Positions 17,614 to 25,801 of a stretch of DNA of 64,000 bases are shown here, one piece after another. Numbering within the stretch: the stretch's first letter is position 1; the number at the start of each line of letters is the position of its first letter. Under the pieces are notes generated by a model. That model searched no databases, was not told the DNA's origin, and saw only the letters and a list, made by a program, of their open reading frames with translations. This DNA comes from Pseudomonas abietaniphila (lineage in GTDB: Bacteria; Pseudomonadota; Gammaproteobacteria; Pseudomonadales; Pseudomonadaceae), in the NCBI RefSeq assembly GCF_039697315.1, contig NZ_CP155619.1, forward strand, positions 1,798,001 through 1,862,000, read 5' to 3'. The position numbers and the translations under genes were made by a program.

Positions 17614-17832
17614 TTCGCGAGCAAGCTCGCTCCCACAGGGTCTGTCATGATTCAGGAATGCCCCTAAAGAAATGGAGACCTGTTAATTTTCGGGGGGCCC
17701 GGATTCTGAGGGAATGAGCTTGCTGCCACAGGATCTGTGATGACCTTGGAATGCCCGTAAGGGGGTTGGATACCTATTCGATTTTCGGGGGGGTGTTCAG
17801 AACCTGTGGGAGCGAGCTTGCTCGCGAAGGCG
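17614..17832. repeat. REP palindromes, type B (GAGCTTGCTCGC), with a decayed copy and a 90-base tandem duplication
   Basis: Two inverted REP units lie at 17614-17639 and 17803-17832, with a degenerate third at 17712-17732. Between them a segment is duplicated head to tail with a period of about 90 bases (17629-17702 and 17720-17793). Each copy carries CACAGG, GGAATGCCC and ATTTTCGGGGGG in the same order. The whole region lies between bglX and mifS, and no gene is present. Confidence 0.8.
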
Positions 17833-17857
17833 TCGCTGAAACACAACAGGCCTATCT

Positions 17858-19615
17858 ATGCCCCGCGCCGCCCGCCTTCTTTTATATACCCTGCTCATCC
17901 TGGCGGGCGCCGTGATGGTCGCGACCCTGGCCATGCATCAGGCGCAGCGCCATTCGCTCGAAGACGAGGCGGCTCGCGCTCAAGACCAGCTTTCGCTGTA
18001 TGCCAACACTCTGCAAACCCTGATCGAGCGTTACCGTGCCCTCCCCGCCGTCCTGGCGCTGGACCCGGAACTGCGCGCCGCCCTGCGCGGACCGGTCAGC
18101 GCTGAAACCACGCAAGCCCTCAACCTCAAACTCGAGCAGATCAACGGCGCCGCGCAGTCATCGACGCTGGAATTGCTTGATCGTGACGGACTGGCCATCG
18201 GCGCCAGCAACTGGAAACTGCCCAGCAGCTACGTCGGCCACAACTACGGGTTTCGTCCTTATTTCACGCAGGCCAAAGCCACGGGCGTCGGGCGCTTTTA
18301 CGCGGTCGGCGTCACCAGCGGCATCCCCGGCTACTTCCTGGCCAATGCGGTCCGTGACGACGCCGGCCATTTCATCGGTGCCATGGTCGTGAAGCTTGAG
18401 TTCCCTGACCTTGAACACACCTGGGCGCAGGGCGACGACCTGTTGCTGGTCAGCGATGCAAAAGGCGTGGTGTTCATCGCCAATCAGCCCGGCTGGCGCT
18501 ATCGCTCGTTGCGGCCGCTGTCGGACCAGGACCGCAGTGAACTGGGCAGCACCCGCCAGTACGATAAACAGCCGCTGGCGCCACTGATTCAGGAACCGCT
18601 GCGCACCTTCAACGACAACAGCCTCCTGAGCCGGGTCGTCGCACCCGATGGCACCGACGATTACCTCTGGCAGTCGCTACCCTTGCAAGCAGAAGGCTGG
18701 ACGCTGCACCTGTTGCGCAAACCTCAGGCTGCCACTGAAGACATTCGCAATGCCGCGTTAGCCGCGGCCGGCATCTGGCTGACACTGGTGTTTCTCGGGT
18801 TGTTTCTGTATCAGCGCTGGCGACTGGCGCGCATGCGTCAACGCAGCCGTGAGGAACTGGAACAACTGGTCGAAGCGCGCACACGGGATTTACGCACGGC
18901 TCAGGACGGTCTGGTGCAATCGACCAAGCTCGCCGCGCTGGGACAGATGTCCGCCGCCCTCGCCCACGAAATCAACCAGCCGCTGACCGCGCAACGCATG
19001 CAACTGGCATCCCTGCAGTTATTGCTCGACCATGGCCGGGTCGATGACGCTTATAAGGCGCTGGCCCTGCTCGATCAGCAATTGACCCGCATGGCGGCGC
19101 TTACCGGGCATCTCAAGACCTTCGCCCGCAAAAGCCCCAGCGGCCTGCGCGAGCGCGTGGACCTTGCCTGTGTGGTCGATCAGGCGATGTTGCTGCTCGA
19201 CGCCCGGATTCGCGAGGAGCGTGTGAGCTGTGTCCTGGACCTGACGCGTCCGGCCTGGGTGCGCGGCGATGCGATTCGCCTGGAGCAGGTGCTCATCAAC
19301 CTGCTGCGCAATGCCCTGGACGCCATGCGCGAACAACCACTCAAGCGGCTGGAGATCCGTATCGATGCCGAGGGCCAGCACTGGCGCCTGAGCGTGGTTG
19401 ACAGCGGCAGCGGAATTGCCCAGGAGCACCTGGCGAATATCTTCGATCCATTCTTCACCACCAAACCCGTCGGCGACGGACTCGGTCTCGGATTGGCAGT
19501 TTCCTACGCTATCGTCCATGAGCTGGGGGGACGTCTGAGCGCCGAAAACCTCGACAACGGCGCGCGGTTTTCCTTCTGTTTGACCCAGGCCCCGGAGGCT
19601 GAACCCGTATGCTGA
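17858..19615 (+). CDS. mifS: Sensor histidine kinase, MifS/DctB type
   Basis: This 585-residue inner-membrane kinase is predicted to sense C4/C5-dicarboxylates. A first helix (about 7-29) and a second (about 300-322) enclose a Cache-like periplasmic domain; [13 protein letters not shown] and [11 protein letters not shown] are DctB-type signatures. The H-box [10 protein letters not shown] has the phospho-acceptor near His370. The ATPase region shows the [14 protein letters not shown] and GLGLGLAVS boxes. Its stop overlaps the start of the response-regulator gene by seven bases. The adjacent KgtP-type transporter and sigma-54 promoter suggest the P. aeruginosa MifSR arrangement for alpha-ketoglutarate use. 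A plain DctB is the alternative. Confidence 0.85.
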   Translation: MPRAARLLLYTLLILAGAVMVATLAMHQAQRHSLEDEAARAQDQLSLYANTLQTLIERYRALPAVLALDPELRAALRGPVSAETTQALNLKLEQINGAAQSSTLELLDRDGLAIGASNWKLPSSYVGHNYGFRPYFTQAKATGVGRFYAVGVTSGIPGYFLANAVRDDAGHFIGAMVVKLEFPDLEHTWAQGDDLLLVSDAKGVVFIANQPGWRYRSLRPLSDQDRSELGSTRQYDKQPLAPLIQEPLRTFNDNSLLSRVVAPDGTDDYLWQSLPLQAEGWTLHLLRKPQAATEDIRNAALAAAGIWLTLVFLGLFLYQRWRLARMRQRSREELEQLVEARTRDLRTAQDGLVQSTKLAALGQMSAALAHEINQPLTAQRMQLASLQLLLDHGRVDDAYKALALLDQQLTRMAALTGHLKTFARKSPSGLRERVDLACVVDQAMLLLDARIREERVSCVLDLTRPAWVRGDAIRLEQVLINLLRNALDAMREQPLKRLEIRIDAEGQHWRLSVVDSGSGIAQEHLANIFDPFFTTKPVGDGLGLGLAVSYAIVHELGGRLSAENLDNGARFSFCLTQAPEAEPVC

Positions 19616-20955
19616 ACTCGGTGATCGTGGTCGATGACGAGGCCCCCATTCGTGAGGCGGTGGAGCAATGGCTGTCGCTGTCTGGCTTCGCGGTGCAAGT
19701 GTTCAGCCGTGCCGAAGATTGTCTGGCGCAGCTGCCCGAACACTTTCCCGGCGTGATCCTCAGTGACGTGCGCATGCCGGGTATGGGCGGGCTGGAGCTA
19801 CTGGCTCAGCTACAGGCACGCGATCCCGACTTGCCAGTGATTCTCCTGACAGGGCACGGCGATGTGCCGATGGCGGTGGACGCCATGCGCGACGGCGCCT
19901 ATGACTTTCTGGAAAAACCGTTCACCCCGCAAACCTTGCTCGGCAGCCTGCGCCGTGGGCTGGAAAAACGGCGACTGGTGCTGGAGAACCGTCGCTTGCA
20001 TGAACAGGCGGACAATCGCAGCCGCCTCGAAGCCACCTTGCTGGGCCTCTCGCCGAGCATTCAGACCTTACGCAGTCAGGTTCAGGACCTCGCCCAGCTG
20101 CCGGTCAACGTGTTGATTCGGGGCGAAACCGGCAGCGGCAAGGAAATGGTCGCGCGCTGCCTGCACGACTTCGGCCCTCGGGCCAGCAAACCGTTCGTGG
20201 CCGTCAACTGCGCCGCCATTCCCGAGCAACTGTTCGAAGCCGAACTGTTCGGCCATGAAAGCGGCGCGTTCACTGGTGCCCAGGGCAAGCGCATCGGCAA
20301 ACTGGAGTTCGCCCACGGCGGTACGCTGTTCCTCGACGAAATCGAAAGCATGCCGCTCGCGCAACAGGTGAAGTTGCTGCGGGTGATCCAGGACCGGCGC
20401 CTTGAGCGGTTGGGTTCCAACCAGAGTATCGAGGTTGACCTGCGCATCGTTGCCGCAACCAAGCCGGATCTGCTGGAAGAAGCCAGGTCCGGGCGTTTCC
20501 GTGAAGACTTGGCGTACCGCCTGAACATCGCCGAGCTGCGCCTGCCGCCATTGCGCGAAAGACGCGAAGACATTCCGCTGCTGTTCAGTCATTTCTCACG
20601 ACAGGCGGCGGAACGTCTGGGCCGCAGCGCTCCGGTGCTCAACGGCGGACAACTGAGTCATCTGCTCAGCCACGACTGGCCGGGCAATGTACGGGAGCTG
20701 GCCAACGCCGCGGAACGTCAGGTGCTCGGGCTGGAAAACCCGGCCTCGGTGGACATGCCGGCCGGACAGTCGCTGGCGGCGCAGCAGGAAGCGTTCGAGG
20801 CCCATTGCCTGCGCTCGGCGCTGAGCCGGCATAAAGGCGACATCAAGGCGGTGCTGAACGAGCTGCAACTGCCGCGGCGAACGTTGAATGAAAAGATGCA
20901 GCGTCACGGGTTGATCCGGGAAGTGTTTCTCCCTGACAACGGCGACCCCTTGTAG
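19609..20955 (+). CDS. mifR: Sigma-54-dependent response regulator, MifR/DctD type
   Basis: This 448-residue activator has three domains. The receiver domain has phospho-acceptor Asp53 in ILSDVRMPG. The AAA+ domain has Walker A GETGSGKE near residue 173, the GAFTGA sigma-54-contact motif near 219 and Walker B GGTLFLDEI. The C-terminal Fis-type helix-turn-helix includes KGDIKAVLNELQLPRRTL. It is coupled to the kinase gene by a seven-base overlap. The intact GAFTGA loop means it should activate a sigma-54 promoter, and one lies 230 bases downstream, before the transporter gene. It is named by analogy with MifR because the transporter is KgtP-like. Confidence 0.87.
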   Translation: MLNSVIVVDDEAPIREAVEQWLSLSGFAVQVFSRAEDCLAQLPEHFPGVILSDVRMPGMGGLELLAQLQARDPDLPVILLTGHGDVPMAVDAMRDGAYDFLEKPFTPQTLLGSLRRGLEKRRLVLENRRLHEQADNRSRLEATLLGLSPSIQTLRSQVQDLAQLPVNVLIRGETGSGKEMVARCLHDFGPRASKPFVAVNCAAIPEQLFEAELFGHESGAFTGAQGKRIGKLEFAHGGTLFLDEIESMPLAQQVKLLRVIQDRRLERLGSNQSIEVDLRIVAATKPDLLEEARSGRFREDLAYRLNIAELRLPPLRERREDIPLLFSHFSRQAAERLGRSAPVLNGGQLSHLLSHDWPGNVRELANAAERQVLGLENPASVDMPAGQSLAAQQEAFEAHCLRSALSRHKGDIKAVLNELQLPRRTLNEKMQRHGLIREVFLPDNGDPL

Positions 20956-21022
20956 AACCCCGTCCACTGTAGGAGCTGCCGGAGGTTACAACGGTGGCGA
21001 ACGCGGTATACCTGATTCCCAT

Positions 21023-21063
21023 CGTTTGCCTGACGCAACGTCATTGTCCGGATGCTGCCCGGA
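21023..21063. promoter_or_regulatory. Candidate upstream activator sites for MifR
   Basis: Two short inverted repeats lie 120-165 bases before the -24/-12 promoter: CGTTTGC/GCAACG at 21023-21040 and TCCGG/CCGGA at 21047-21063. Their distance is right for enhancer sites of a sigma-54 activator. Their identity as MifR sites is an inference. Confidence 0.4.
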
Positions 21064-21185
21064 CCCGGCGCGCACCTGCAATCATGCCGACATGAGCAAA
21101 ATTTCGCTTACCCAACCGCCCTGCATCGGCGGATTTCCGCTCACCCACTTCAAGCAAACCCTTCTAGACCGGGACTTTCCGGGCT

Positions 21186-21201
21186 TGGCACGTCTCCTGC
21201 T
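21186..21201 (+). promoter_or_regulatory. Sigma-54 (-24/-12) promoter of the KgtP-type gene
   Basis: TGGCACG at 21186-21192 and CTGCT at 21197-21201 put the invariant GG and GC exactly ten bases apart. They match the TGGCACG-N4-TTGCT consensus with one difference. The start codon of the transporter lies 62 bases downstream. The promoter fits control by the adjacent sigma-54 activator. Confidence 0.85.
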
Positions 21202-21263
21202 ATCACCCTTGCAAGACCGCATCGCTGCGATCCTTCTAAAAACAATGACTTGCAGGAAATCCA

Positions 21264-22586
21264 ATGGCTATTCCCAACTCTGTTTCCAACGGATCGGCTG
21301 CCGCACCCGTCGCCGACAAGACCACCAGAAGTCGCCTGAAATCCATTTTCAGTGGTTCGGTCGGCAACATGGTCGAGTGGTACGACTGGTACGTCTACGC
21401 TGCCTTCTCCCTCTACTTCGCCAAAGTCTTCTTCCCCAAAGGCGACACCACCGCACAACTGCTCAACACCGCGGCGATCTTCGCAGTCGGCTTTTTGATG
21501 CGCCCGATCGGCGGCTGGCTGATGGGCCTTTACGCTGACCGCAAAGGCCGCAAAGCGGCTTTGATGGCCTCGGTCCTGCTGATGTGTTTCGGCTCGCTGA
21601 TCATCGCGCTCACCCCCGGTTATGAAACCATCGGCGTCGGCGCCCCCATCCTTCTGGTGTTTGCTCGCCTGCTGCAGGGCTTGTCGGTCGGTGGCGAATA
21701 TGGCACCTCGGCGACCTATCTCAGCGAAATGGCGACCAAGGAGCGCCGTGGCTTCTTCTCCAGCTTCCAGTACGTGACGCTGATCTCCGGCCAGCTCATC
21801 GCGCTGGGCGTGTTGATCGTGCTGCAACAAACGCTCACCACCGAGCAACTGAACACCTGGGGCTGGCGCATCCCGTTCGCCATCGGCGCGCTGTGTGCCG
21901 TCGTTGCGCTGTTCCTGCGTCGCGGCATGGAAGAAACCGAGTCGTTCACCAAAAAGAAGGAAAAGCCAAAAGAGAGCCTGATGCGCACCCTGATGCGTCA
22001 TCCAAAAGAGCTCATGACCGTGGTCGGCCTGACCATGGGCGGCACGCTGGCGTTCTATACCTACACCACCTACATGCAGAAATACCTGGTGAACACTGTC
22101 GGCATGAGCATCACCGACTCGACCACGATTTCCGCTGCCACGCTGTTTCTGTTCATGGTGCTGCAACCGGTCATTGGCGCGCTGTCTGACAAGATCGGTC
22201 GTCGCCCGATCCTGATCGCCTTCGGTGTGCTCGGCACGCTGTGCACTGTCCCGATTCTCACGACGCTGCACACGATTCAAACCTGGTGGGGGGCGTTCTT
22301 CCTGATCATGGCGGCGCTGATCATTGTCAGCGGCTACACCTCGATCAACGCCGTGGTGAAGGCCGAGCTGTTCCCGACTGAAATTCGCGCACTGGGCGTC
22401 GGCCTGCCGTATGCACTGACCGTCTCAATCTTCGGTGGCACCGCCGAGTACATCGCGTTGTGGTTCAAGAGCATCGGCATGGAAACCGGCTACTACTGGT
22501 ACGTCACCGCCTGTATCGCATGCTCATTGCTGGTCTACGTCTTCATGAAAGACACCCGCCAGCATTCGCGAATCGACACCGACTGA
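21264..22586 (+). CDS. kgtP: MFS dicarboxylate / alpha-ketoglutarate permease, KgtP type
   Basis: The product is a 440-residue inner-membrane proton symporter of the metabolite:H+ family with about 12 helices. Signatures include GNMVEWYDWYVYAAFSLYFA at the first helix, the ADRKGRKAALM loop between helices 2 and 3, and [18 protein letters not shown]. It probably imports alpha-ketoglutarate or a related dicarboxylate. It is preceded by a sigma-54 promoter and the mifSR genes, and is followed by a strong terminator, so it is a single-gene unit. PcaT at 48757-50046 is a clear paralogue. The exact substrate is inferred from family and context. Confidence 0.88.
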   Translation: MAIPNSVSNGSAAAPVADKTTRSRLKSIFSGSVGNMVEWYDWYVYAAFSLYFAKVFFPKGDTTAQLLNTAAIFAVGFLMRPIGGWLMGLYADRKGRKAALMASVLLMCFGSLIIALTPGYETIGVGAPILLVFARLLQGLSVGGEYGTSATYLSEMATKERRGFFSSFQYVTLISGQLIALGVLIVLQQTLTTEQLNTWGWRIPFAIGALCAVVALFLRRGMEETESFTKKKEKPKESLMRTLMRHPKELMTVVGLTMGGTLAFYTYTTYMQKYLVNTVGMSITDSTTISAATLFLFMVLQPVIGALSDKIGRRPILIAFGVLGTLCTVPILTTLHTIQTWWGAFFLIMAALIIVSGYTSINAVVKAELFPTEIRALGVGLPYALTVSIFGGTAEYIALWFKSIGMETGYYWYVTACIACSLLVYVFMKDTRQHSRIDTD

Positions 22587-22628
22587 TCCCGCTGGAGGGC
22601 CTTGATAGAGGGCCCAGGCAGGAAAACC

Positions 22629-22663
22629 AAGGGGCGACCATACACATGGCCGCCCCTTTTTTT
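22629..22663 (+). terminator. Intrinsic terminator after the KgtP-type gene
   Basis: AAGGGGCG and CGCCCCTT form a GC-rich stem with a further GGCC-containing loop, followed by seven T residues. Confidence 0.88.
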
Positions 22664-22710
22664 CGCTGCCTCGGCAGCTAAGTCGCTGAATCACTAGGCG
22701 GTTTTCGCAG

Positions 22711-22827
22711 TATCAATTTCAACGATGATCGCTACCAATGCGATTGACTTCTTAATAATCCAGAGCCGAGTAAAGTTAACTCCATACCGAGTTACCCACT
22801 TATTCGAATCGATCTGGAGCAACTATC
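22711..22827 (+). promoter_or_regulatory. Upstream region of first repeat-protein gene, duplicated at 23597-23714
   Basis: The 117 bases before the ATG at 22828 align along their whole length with the 118 bases before the ATG at 23715. The best block is TATCAATTTCAACGATGATCG here and TATCATTTTCAGCGATGATCG there. Shared later blocks include ACTCCATACC and TGGAGCAA just before the start. No clear sigma-70 boxes with standard spacing are visible. Confidence 0.7.
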
Positions 22828-23292
22828 ATGAAAACTAACAAACTGATCTTCGGCCTCGCTTTCTCTATTCTGGCAACGAGCGCTTTTGCACTTCCTGCTG
22901 TAGATGCGAGCAAACATATCAACGCACCGGTAGTTGCTGAAAACGGTTCTTCCCATACCAACGTCGGTCGTGTTGCCGCTGATGGTGCTGACCGCGTAGG
23001 TGCCAACCGTGTTGCCGCTGACGGTGCAGACCGTGTAGGCAACAACCGTGTTGCCGCCGACGGTGCTGACCGTGTAGGCAACAACCGTGTTGCCGCTGAC
23101 GGCGCTGACCGCGTAGGCAACAACCGTGTTGCCGCTGACGGCGCTGACCGTGTAGGCAATAACCGTGTTGCCGCTGACGGTGCTGACCGTGTAGGTAACA
23201 ACCGTGTTGCCACTGACGGCGCTGACCATGTTGGTGCAAATCGTGTCGCTGCCGATGGCGCTGATCGTGTAGGCGCAAATCGCCTGAGCTGA
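22828..23292 (+). CDS. Secreted protein made of eight 13-residue tandem repeats (paralogue 1)
   Basis: The 154-residue product has a signal peptide (about 1-21, cleaved after SAFA). A 26-residue linker follows with an SSHTN motif, then eight perfect-length 13-residue repeats (residues 48-151) and a three-residue end. The repeat consensus is R-V-A-A-D-G-A-D-R-V-G-N-N, alternating Asp, Arg and Asn around small residues. This suggests a repetitive beta structure or a regularly charged fibre. I recall similar Pseudomonas proteins carrying the label phage infection protein, but I know no evidence for that function. A paralogue with its own copy of the promoter region follows at 23715. A terminator closes the gene. 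Function unknown. Confidence 0.8.
   Translation: MKTNKLIFGLAFSILATSAFALPAVDASKHINAPVVAENGSSHTNVGRVAADGADRVGANRVAADGADRVGNNRVAADGADRVGNNRVAADGADRVGNNRVAADGADRVGNNRVAADGADRVGNNRVATDGADHVGANRVAADGADRVGANRLS
22969..23280 (+). repeat. Eight in-frame 39-base tandem repeats
   Basis: Eight contiguous 39-base units encode the 13-residue repeats. Units 2 to 6 encode identical peptides and differ only at synonymous positions. Units 7 and 8 are more divergent (T and H substitutions). The array has no spacers, so it is not a CRISPR. Confidence 0.92.
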
Positions 23293-23313
23293 TCGCCAAG
23301 CGGTTCCCTCTCC

Positions 23314-23342
23314 AGCCCGGCTTCCGCCGGGCTTAGTTTTTT
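23314..23342 (+). terminator. Intrinsic terminator after repeat-protein gene 1
   Basis: AGCCCGGC and GCCGGGCT pair around a TTCC loop and are followed by TAGTTTTTT. The 250 bases from here to 23596 contain no recognisable gene. Confidence 0.85.
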
Positions 23343-23596
23343 CTGCCACCGCAAAACGATCCAGCCCTCGTAATTGCTGGCTTCTTCCCCCTTCGCTGGC
23401 GGTTTCCTCTCCCTTTAGGGCGATTAGCGCTATCAGCCTGATGAATCCCATCTCATCACGCAAACCATACCAACAAAAGAAGACATTCACGCAATAATTA
23501 ATTTGTCAACCAGCAAAACTGTCAAACCTGACAGAAATTGCCCCATTTCGGATCAAGATCCGCTGGAACGCTTTAAAACCGGGCGCTGCAGCCAAC

Positions 23597-23714
23597 TATC
23601 ATTTTCAGCGATGATCGTTAGCAAGCTTGTTAACTTCTACTTAATGCGTACGCGCGTAAAATTCACTCCATACCCAAGTTAAAGAAATTATTGAACTTTG
23701 ATGGAGCAAACATC
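23597..23714 (+). promoter_or_regulatory. Duplicated upstream region of second repeat-protein gene
   Basis: This is the homologue of 22711-22827. It starts with the same TATCA-TTTCA-CGATGATCG block and has nearly the same distance (118 bases) to the start codon. The promoter was therefore duplicated together with the gene. Confidence 0.7.
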
Positions 23715-24194
23715 ATGAAAACTTCAAACATTCTGTTCGGCCTTAGTCTCTCTATTCTGGCGTCGAGTGCATTCGCTCTGCCGGTTTCTGATCACCACGC
23801 TGTATTGAACGGTACTGTTGTCGCTGAAGGTGGTTCTTCCCACACCAACGCTTCGCACACCGGTTCTTATCGTCAGGCTTCTGATGGTGCTGACCGCGTC
23901 GGGGCAAATCGCCTGGCCGCTGACGGCGCTGACCGCGTAGGTAACAACCGTCAGGCCGCCGATGGCGCCGACCACGTGGGTGCCAACCGTCTGGCCGCTG
24001 ACGGCGCTGACCGTGTAGGCAACAACCGTCAGGCCGCCGATGGCGCTGACCACGTCGGTGCCAACCGTTTGGCCGCTGACGGCGCTGACCGCGTAGGCAA
24101 CAACCGTCAAGCCGCCGATGGCGCTGACCACGTCGGTGCCAACCGTCTGGCCGCCGACGGTGCCGACCATGTCGGCGCCAACCGCGTCAGCTAA
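23715..24194 (+). CDS. Secreted protein made of eight 13-residue tandem repeats (paralogue 2)
   Basis: The 159-residue product has a signal peptide similar to that of paralogue 1 (MKTSNILFGL start, SAFA cleavage). A longer linker follows (SSHTNASHTGSY), then eight 13-residue repeats (residues 53-156). Here the units alternate: RLAADGADRVGNN is followed by RQAADGADHVGAN, giving a 26-residue higher-order period repeated three times. The ATG at 23715 is preceded by TGGAGCAA, as in paralogue 1; an upstream in-frame start would break the signal peptide. It probably arose by duplication and then evolved its own array pattern. Function unknown. Confidence 0.8.
   Translation: MKTSNILFGLSLSILASSAFALPVSDHHAVLNGTVVAEGGSSHTNASHTGSYRQASDGADRVGANRLAADGADRVGNNRQAADGADHVGANRLAADGADRVGNNRQAADGADHVGANRLAADGADRVGNNRQAADGADHVGANRLAADGADHVGANRVS
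23871..24182 (+). repeat. Eight in-frame 39-base repeats with a 78-base higher-order period
   Basis: Eight units of 39 bases are present. Odd and even units fall into two classes (RV/DH and NN/AN differences), so the array looks like a dimer repeated three times and flanked by one variant unit at each end. Confidence 0.92.
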
Positions 24195-24247
24195 TACGGC
24201 CCTACAGCTTTACCGCTTCAGACGTTCCACCTCCTGAACTCCCTTTG

Positions 24248-24275
24248 TAGCCCGGCTGATGCCGGGCTTTTTTTT
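24248..24275 (+). terminator. Intrinsic terminator after repeat-protein gene 2
   Basis: AGCCCGGC and GCCGGGCT pair around TGAT and are followed by nine T residues. The stem is the same as in the terminator after paralogue 1, extending the duplication. Confidence 0.88.
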
Positions 24276-24396
24276 GCCTGAATAACGGCAAAGTCTGGAA
24301 TCCGCAGGAAATGCCTTGCACTATGACGGCCTTCATTCTGTGCGGACAGCCGATGCTCAACCCGGCTCCCCGTCTCTCTTATCCAGGAAATGCGCT

Positions 24397-25020
24397 ATGT
24401 CAGACGATATTCATTTCTACGAGCCGTCCAAAGGTCACGGGCTGCCGCACGATCCGTTCAACGCCATCGTCGGCCCGCGTCCCATTGGCTGGATTTCGTC
24501 TCAGGACGCCCATGGCAAGCTCAATCTTGCCCCTTACAGCTTCTTCAACGCCTTCAACTACGTGCCGCCGATCATTGGCTTCTGCAGCATCGGGCGCAAA
24601 GACAGCTTGAACAATATCGAGCAGACCGGTGAGTTCGTGTGGAACCTTGCCACCCGCCCGCTTGCCGAGCAGATGAACATGAGCTGCGCGCCCGTGGCAG
24701 CAGACGTCAATGAATTCGAGCTGGCGAATCTCACCGCCGAGCCTTCACGCATCGTCTCGGTGCCGAGGGTCAAAGAGACGCCGGTGGCGTTCGAGTGCAA
24801 GGTGACGCAGATCATCCAGCTGCAGCGGGCGGACAAGGAAGTGGTGCCCAGCTGGTTGATTCTGGGAGAGGTGGTAGCGATTCACATCGCCAAGCGCCTG
24901 CTTAAGGACGGGATCTACGACACGGCGGCCGGTGAGCCGATCCTGCGCGGCGGCGGCCCGGCCGATTATTTCCAGCTGGGCCCCGAATCGTTGTTCAAGA
25001 TGTACCGACCGCGCGCCTGA
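24397..25020 (+). CDS. Flavin reductase family (FMN-binding) protein
   Basis: The 207-residue product has the split-barrel flavin reductase fold (DIM6/NTAB family). The early segment VGPRPIGWISS contacts FMN, NLAPYSFFNAF is the family signature, and later come GEFVWNLAT and LILGEVVAIHI strands. Members reduce FMN with NADH for a partner monooxygenase or act on their own. No partner oxygenase is adjacent. The ATG at 24397 is preceded by AGGAAA; a start at 24316 would add an unrelated leader. Confidence 0.88.
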   Translation: MSDDIHFYEPSKGHGLPHDPFNAIVGPRPIGWISSQDAHGKLNLAPYSFFNAFNYVPPIIGFCSIGRKDSLNNIEQTGEFVWNLATRPLAEQMNMSCAPVAADVNEFELANLTAEPSRIVSVPRVKETPVAFECKVTQIIQLQRADKEVVPSWLILGEVVAIHIAKRLLKDGIYDTAAGEPILRGGGPADYFQLGPESLFKMYRPRA

Positions 25021-25260
25021 TCAGTCCTGGGCGAACATCAGGTCGCCCTCAGACGTTACGTCGATCAACCGCTCCAGTTCCAGGACCGCAGCTTGATCGG
25101 CGGCCAGGGCTGTCTTGAACGTCTGGTCTTGAAGCACGCGATGAAACGTCGGCGCACCACCGGCCCCCAGCCCTTTGACGGCGATAGCGGCGCTGTACTC
25201 GCCGCCGCCAGGGATTGCAGCGGAAACGGCTTCGTGATGCTGGAATTCTTTGCGTGCCAT
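25021..25260 (-). CDS. Small hypothetical protein
   Basis: The 79-residue product is soluble, with a Gly-rich turn and a long predicted helix in its second half (about residues 45-70). I recognise no family. It is immediately convergent with the flavin reductase gene: the two stop codons abut with no spacing. An AGGA sequence lies about 11 bases before the ATG, which is longer than usual, so the start is uncertain. Confidence 0.55.
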   Translation of the reverse strand: MARKEFQHHEAVSAAIPGGGEYSAAIAVKGLGAGGAPTFHRVLQDQTFKTALAADQAAVLELERLIDVTSEGDLMFAQD

Positions 25261-25447
25261 GGGAGGAGGATCCTGCCTTGAAAGAGAAAGGCGTGGATTT
25301 TAAACCTGAGTCAGGGAAATGGCCGCGAGATTTTCAGTGTTCAAGCCGATGCATTCGTCGGGTGCCGCCCGGACCACGCTCATTCCCACAGTGACTTTCC
25401 TGCGGGCGTAAGCCTGCTCGCGATAGAAGACTCAGTTCGAAGCCTGC

Positions 25448-25801
25448 TCAGCCCGCCTTCCTGACGTCCGGCAAACCGTAGGCCGTCTCGGCCTGCGCGG
25501 CACTGACGTGGGCGAACGTCTGAAAATCCAGGCTGCTGACCAGGCGTTCGGTCACCAACTCGGAAAAGATGTTCAGCTCAGGGGTGGCGAACCAGTCGTT
25601 CATGGCGGATGCGTCAGCCCACAATCCGCTGATCACCCACACGTCCTGTTCTGTCATTGATTGCTGCAGGGCAAAGTGCAGGCAACCGCCGGCCCTGGAG
25701 GATGGGGCGATCAATGTGCTCAGGCGTGCGCCGAGTCGGGCACTGTTTCCGGCGCTGGCGCGCAATGACACAAGGTGGCTCACAGCTGATGGGGTGTGCA
25801 T
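25448..25801 (-). CDS. Antibiotic biosynthesis monooxygenase (ABM) domain protein
   Basis: The 117-residue product is a single ABM-type ferredoxin-like domain. LVSLRASAGNSARLGARLSTLIAPSSRAGGCL is interrupted by the typical turn, then come QDVWVISGLWADASAM and HVSAAQ. Such small dimeric proteins act as cofactor-free oxygenases on quinone-like compounds or as heme-handling proteins. It is divergent from the AraC-type regulator at 26135, with a palindromic repeat between them, so that regulator may control it. The substrate is unknown. Confidence 0.75.
   Translation of the reverse strand: MHTPSAVSHLVSLRASAGNSARLGARLSTLIAPSSRAGGCLHFALQQSMTEQDVWVISGLWADASAMNDWFATPELNIFSELVTERLVSSLDFQTFAHVSAAQAETAYGLPDVRKAG

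Noticed and set aside
23724-24170. Minus-strand frame opposite repeat-protein gene 2
   Set aside because: It only reflects the periodicity of the repeats; promoter, signal peptide and terminator all support the plus strand.
22969-24182. Regular 39-base repeats that could be mistaken for a CRISPR array
   Set aside because: Units are contiguous without unique spacers, stay in frame with a signal peptide and differ mainly at synonymous positions; no cas genes are nearby.
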